This document shows positions 60,634 through 64,000 of a stretch of 64,000 nt of DNA, piece by piece. Positions within the stretch are counted from its first letter, which is position 1; each line of letters opens with the position of its first letter. The DNA is from Streptomyces sp. I6 (GTDB lineage: Bacteria > Actinomycetota > Actinomycetes > Streptomycetales > Streptomycetaceae). The notes below the pieces were generated by a model. The model worked only from the letters and a program-made list of their open reading frames with translations, was not told the DNA's origin and did not search any database. The stretch lies in contig RHDP01000001.1 of assembly GCA_003725745.1 (NCBI GenBank), forward strand, positions 4,782,501-4,846,500. Reading direction: 5' to 3'. The translations under genes and the position numbers were made by a program.

Positions 60634-61289
60634 ATGTCCCAGGTTCGTGGTGGGACCAGATGGAAGCGGTTCGCCGTCGTCATGGTGCCGTCCGTGGCCG
60701 CGACGGCCGCGATCGGTGTGGGCCTGGCCCAGGGTGCGCTGGCGGCTTCGTTCGCGGTGTCCGGCCAGGAGTTCAAGGTCTCGACCGACTCGCTGACGGG
60801 CAAGGGCTTCGCCCAGTACGGCGGCGTCGACATGGGCTACAAGAACGTCGCGGAGGGGGACGAGCAGGTCCTCCACCCGGTGGCCATCTCGGCGTTCAAG
60901 GACGCGTCGATCCGAGGCATGTGCCAGTCGGTGGTCACCGACGTGCCGCTCCTCGGCAAGATCACCCTGAAGCTCAAGGCGGGCGGGGCAAGGAGGCCGT
61001 CCGGGCCACCAACCTGTACCTCGACGTCACCGAGCTCGACGCGGACGCCGAGTTCAAGAACATCGACATCGGCGTCGCGGCCAAGAACACGGACGACCCC
61101 GACATCGGCAAGGGCCCGGCGGTCAAGGACAAGACCATCATGCAGAACGGGTTCGCTCAGCAGGCCGAGGAGGTCACGCTGACGGGCGTCAAGCAGAAGG
61201 CGTGGGCCACCACGGCAGGCACCTTCAAGCTGAGCGGTCTGAGCATGCGCCTGCACAAGGGCGCCGGCTCCGGCGTCGAGTGCTACTGA
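60634..61289 (+). CDS. DUF6230 family secreted protein; frame break
   Basis: A 218-residue exported protein after repair. ATG 60634 has a perfect AAGGAGG six bases upstream. Residues 12-38 are signal-like (FAVVMVPSVAATAAIGVGLA then ALAASFAVSG). The rest is beta-rich with FKVSTDSLTGKGFAQYGG, CQSVVTDVPLLGKITLKLKAG and NLYLDVTELDADAEFKNIDI, ending LSGLSMRLHKGAGSGVECY. Two cysteines (about residue 109 and the end) could form a disulphide. The frame breaks at the G4 run 60985-60988; one G restores GGGKEAVRATN. The family is sometimes labelled cholesterol esterase without evidence; no catalytic motif is visible. It leads a three-gene set with a DUF6114 protein. Confidence 0.84.
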
Positions 61290-61381
61290 CCCTGGTCCGT
61301 GCGGGCGGGCGGGGTTGCCCGAGGCAGCCGCGCCCGCCCGTCTCCCTCTCTCTCCAGCAAGCCAGTTCCAGGGAGCTTTTC

Positions 61382-61939
61382 ATGAGCGCCGAGTCACCGG
61401 GGCAGAATGAGCACTATGTCCGCGTCCTGAAGCGGCGGTTCCGCGACTGGCGGGGACAGCGGCCCTTCTGGGCGGGGCTGTTCACGCTGCTGGGCGGCAT
61501 TCCGATCGCCTACTTTCCGTACGCGAGCCTCAACCTCGGTCAGATGACGGTCTCCATGGCGACGACCGGGGGCGCCGGCGCGTTGATCATCGGAGTGCTG
61601 CTGGTCACGCTCGGGCTGACGATGTGGTTCCACCACATCGTCAGGGTCTTTGCGGGTGTTGCGGCGATTCTGCTGGCGTTGATCTCCATTCCCGTGGCCA
61701 ACTTCGGCGGTTTTGCCGTCGGTTTCCTTTTCGCCCTGATCGGTGGCGCGCTCTCCATCTCCTGGGCGCCGGGCGAGCCCACCGAGCCGGACTCGGGCAC
61801 CGTGCAGCCGACCGCCCCCGCCCCGGCGGCGGGCGACCGTTCCGAGGTTCCGTTCGTGCCCGGCCCGCCCCACTCGGACACCGTGAGCATGACGAAGAAG
61901 CCCATCCACTCCGAAGGCGGGGGTAGCAGTGCCGGGTGA
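61382..61939 (+). CDS. DUF6114 family membrane protein
   Basis: A 185-residue protein from ATG 61382 (GGAG 8 bases upstream). Residues 1-30 are basic and cytoplasmic (RVLKRRFRDWRGQRPFW), then four membrane helices run to about residue 130 (GLFTLLGGIPIAYFPY, GAGALIIGVLLVTLGLTMWF, VRVFAGVAAILLALISIPVA, FGGFAVGFLFALIGGALSI). The C-terminal tail is Pro/Ser-rich. DUF6230 and DUF6114 genes occur side by side in many Streptomyces. It overlaps the next gene by 11 bases, so all three are co-translated. Confidence 0.85.
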   Translation: MSAESPGQNEHYVRVLKRRFRDWRGQRPFWAGLFTLLGGIPIAYFPYASLNLGQMTVSMATTGGAGALIIGVLLVTLGLTMWFHHIVRVFAGVAAILLALISIPVANFGGFAVGFLFALIGGALSISWAPGEPTEPDSGTVQPTAPAPAAGDRSEVPFVPGPPHSDTVSMTKKPIHSEGGGSSAG

Positions 61940-63264
61940 CGAGACATCACTGATCGCGGCCGACGACGAGCCCCGCCAGCGCAAGGGGCCGCGACACGCG
62001 GCCCCGAGAAAGTCCTTGCTGACCAAGCTGCAGATACCCGCCGGCAAGGCGATGGCCATCGCCGCCATGCCCACCGCGGTCTTCGTGGGCATGGGGCTCA
62101 CGCCCAAGCTGGCGCTCGCCGACGACAAGCAGGACATACCCTTCGCCCCCGGCCCGTGCGTGACGCGCTCGGACGAGCCGGAGGAGCCGGAGCAGTCGCC
62201 GTCCGCCCCGGAGTCGGAGAAGCCGTCCGAGGAGGAGGCGGAGGCGGACAAGCCCGAGTCGTCCCCGGGCGGTTCCGCCGGCGAGCGGGCCGACGAGCCG
62301 GAGCCCGGCGAGAGCCCTTCGGCCTCCGCGCCCGCCCGCACGGACGAGGACCCGCCCGAGCAGGCCGGCCCGTCCCGAAGCCCACCCCGAGCGAGTCCGA
62401 GACCCGGAACCCGCTCGACCCGCTGGGTGTCGGCGACGCCGTCAAGGACCTCCTCGACGGCCCCGACGAGGAGCCTGGGGCCACCCCGAGGCGAGCGAGT
62501 CCGCCGAGCCCGCCGAGGAGCGGTCGGAGGCGGCCGAGGAATCGTCGAAGCCGGTCGGGGACACCGCGTCGAAGCCCCTGGCCAAGCTCTCCGAGAAGCC
62601 CGCCGACCTGGTCGGGGATGGGACGGACGCGGCTGACGGGGCCCTGGAGCAGACCAAGGACGCCATCAGGGACGCCGCCGAGAAGGCCGGTGTCGAGGTG
62701 GAGGAGCTGGACGACGAGGTCAAGGGCCTCGACCCGGTCAAGGACGAGGACATCCCCGAGGGCGCCGACGGCAAGCCGCGCTTCCCGTGCCCGACCGCCG
62801 ACCCGGAGGCACTCGCCAACGCCAAGGCGGAGCCCGGCATCCCGGCGCTCCCCGACGACCCGTGGGTGCTGGAGAGTTCCCGGCTCACCCTGAAGGGGCT
62901 CGACTACAAGGGCATCGTCGAGGTGCGGACCGGCAGCGGCAAGATCAAGAAGGTTCTGAAGTTCACCGCGTCGGGCGTGGACATCAAGGACCTCCACCAG
63001 CTGGTGGAGGGGCCCAACGGCACCACGGCCCACGTCAAGGCGCAGCGCGGCTCCACCTCCACCATCCGCAACGGCACGGTGACCATGTACACGGAGGAGC
63101 TGAAGGGCAACCTCTTCGGCATCATCCCCGTCACGTTCAGCCCGAAGACCCCACCGCCGCTGAACGTTCCGTTCGCCATGTTCACCGATGTCAAGGTGAC
63201 CCAGGCCGGCCAATTCGGCGGCACACTGACCGTGCCCGGCCTGCACAACTACTTCACCGGCTAG
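61929..63264 (+). CDS. Acidic secreted protein with C-terminal beta domain; two frame breaks
   Basis: A 445-residue protein after repair, from GTG 61929. A basic N terminus is followed by a long signal or anchor (MAIAAMPTAVFVGMGLTPKL, ALADD). Residues about 60-270 are highly acidic, Pro/Ser/Glu-rich (EEPEQSPSAPESEKPSEEEA), with frame breaks at CCC 62369-62371 and C4 62484-62487. The C-terminal 155 residues form a folded domain: VLESSRLTLKGLDYKGIVEV, LKFTASGVDIKDLHQLV, RNGTVTMYTEEL, GIIPVTFSPKTPPPLN and FTDVKVTQAGQFGGTL. These short beta strands resemble the DUF6230 protein of the same operon, hinting at a common fold. Function unknown. A strong terminator follows after 33 bases. Confidence 0.78.
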
Positions 63265-63297
63265 AACGCCGCCCGATTCTTCCGGGAGCCGCGGAAG

Positions 63298-63344
63298 AAG
63301 GCTGCGGGCCGCATCCCCGCCACGGGGCTGCGGCCCGCAGCCTT
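63298..63344 (+). terminator. Terminator of the DUF6230 operon
   Basis: 16-bp stem AAGGCTGCGGGCCGCA (63298-63313) / complement at 63329-63344, with an inner CCCC-GGGG pair in the loop and TT at the end of the stem. Confidence 0.88.
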
Positions 63345-63885
63345 TGCCGCGCCGTGGTCGCGTGTCAGGCGGATTGCAGCACCTCTTGGTTCTGCCCCCT
63401 CCGCGAGCAGGCGAACCACCTTCGAGTCCCTGCAGGCCCTTAAAGAAGGACCAGCACTGCGCACCAACTGCCCAACCGTCACGCAACCGACTGTTGCAGA
63501 AATGGCCAGAGTAGCTGGTAACTAGCTTTAAAAGCAGACGGGTTGATGCTCAAGCCGAGCTCTCCGGCACAGCCTTGCGAACCCGTTGGTAACGATCTTG
63601 AAACGCTTGCCGTCAATTTGTTGTCCGCTGGGCGTATCCGATCTGTTTGTGAAGATCATCTGATCTTTTCGTGATGCTGTCGCGCGTGAGATCGTTCTAC
63701 GGGCGTGTCCTTCGTCGAGCTGGGAACGGGTCTGTGCCGTGGTGCGCGCCCTCCGTTGAGTGGCGGTCGCCTGTTCCTGGGGAGCGCTGGCGTTCAGGTG
63801 CCTCCGTAGGGGCGTCAGGCCGTCGAAGCCTTGTCATGCCCATGAACTGGCTCTGTCGTACCTTACAAAGAGTTGGGCAGATCGC
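63345..63885 (+). other. Gene-free, less GC-rich region with a perfect inverted repeat
   Basis: From about 63480 to 63720 the sequence is much richer in A/T than the rest of the window. AAGATCA-TC-TGATCTT (63652-63667), followed by TTTC, can form a hairpin or operator. A 75-codon frame at 63671-63898 lacks third-position GC bias and conserved motifs and is not called. I saw no tRNA or repeat. Confidence 0.5.
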
Positions 63886-64000
63886 ATGTCGTGGATGACA
63901 GACGTAGGCAGACGCCGGCGTCGCAGAAGACAGGCGTCGAGCAGGTTCACGGCGGGCACGGCGTTCGTCGCTGCTGTGGCCGTGTTCACTAGCCTCCTCC
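63886..64000 (+). CDS. N-terminal start of a putative secreted protein (partial)
   Basis: The last 115 bases read ATG TCG TGG ATG and encode a basic stretch GRRRRRRQASSR followed by a hydrophobic segment FTAGTAFVAAVAVFTSLL, a typical signal peptide beginning a larger exported protein. ATG 63895 is an alternative start. Nothing beyond the signal is visible, so no function can be named. Its upstream region differs in base composition from the rest of the window. Confidence 0.55.
   Translation, partial: MSWMTDVGRRRRRRRQASSRFTAGTAFVAAVAVFTSLL

Noticed and set aside
60151-60876. 241-codon minus-strand frame in the regulatory gap before the DUF6230 gene
   Set aside because: Overlaps the palindromes and the signal-peptide region of the DUF6230 gene; no motif and mixed codon bias.
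63261-63482. 73-codon minus-strand frame after the terminator, and a tRNA-like GGTTC...GAGTCC stretch near 63388
   Set aside because: The frame runs through the terminator hairpin and has no known motif; the stretch does not fold into tRNA arms when read on either strand.
63671-63898. 75-codon frame in the terminal region
   Set aside because: No third-position GC bias, no ribosome site, no recognisable motif, and it overlaps the better-supported signal-peptide start at 63886.

Overview
The window is about 64 kb of high-GC actinobacterial chromosome, almost certainly Streptomyces core. The evidence is very high third-position GC, GTG/TTG starts with AGGAG-type ribosome sites, many ATGA/GTGA overlaps, an intact-order F-type ATP synthase operon, the polarity coiled-coil proteins Scy and FilP, a CBM2-FnIII-GH18 chitinase beside a two-component system, and isobutyryl-CoA mutase. 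From memory, the order matches S. coelicolor from rho (about SCO5357) to just past ybbN (about SCO5419); this was not checked against a database.

Layout. 1-9.6 kb: 3' end of rho, a secreted serine protease with VCBS repeats, an LCP cell-wall ligase, rpmE, prfA, prmC, a Sua5 enzyme, a phosphatase-like protein and glyA. 9.7-19.4 kb: a polyprenyl-phosphate GlcNAc-1-P transferase, then atpIBEFHAGDC. 19.5-27.7 kb: DUF2550 gene ending in a minisatellite, chitinase chiC with its direct-repeat promoter, chiR/chiS, membrane proteins, a cobalamin adenosyltransferase and 3-hydroxybutyryl-CoA dehydrogenase. 27.9-34.4 kb: STAS protein, a membrane-anchored P-loop protein with a long Ser/Gly exterior tail, nucS, a conserved hypothetical and an LLM oxidoreductase. 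34.5-43.6 kb (minus strand): two tandem ABC exporter pairs, filP and scy. 43.7-49.7 kb: methylmalonyl-CoA epimerase, thiolase, meaB, a PepSY protein divergent from an OmpR-type two-component system. 50-56.6 kb: MarR regulator, three overlapping AIM24 genes, two DUF3817 proteins, a thiamine-binding-type protein, a second MarR and icmA. 56.9-63.3 kb: amidohydrolase, TetR, ybbN and a three-gene envelope module (DUF6230, DUF6114, acidic secreted protein). The last 700 bases are less GC-rich and end in the start of a secreted protein.

How genes work together. The atp genes build one complex. chiS/chiR with chiC form a chitin-response unit. pduO makes adenosylcobalamin, icmA uses it, meaB protects such mutases, and the epimerase, thiolase and 3-hydroxyacyl-CoA dehydrogenase belong to the same acyl-CoA network. 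Scy and FilP organise the growing tip.

A major caveat: about 25 reading-frame breaks occur, all explained by one missing base in a G or C run, and many hit genes that cannot plausibly be broken (atpA, atpG, atpI, glyA, prmC, scy, filP). I treat these as consensus errors in the sequence and annotate full-length genes across them. No rRNA, convincing tRNA, CRISPR array or insertion sequence was seen.
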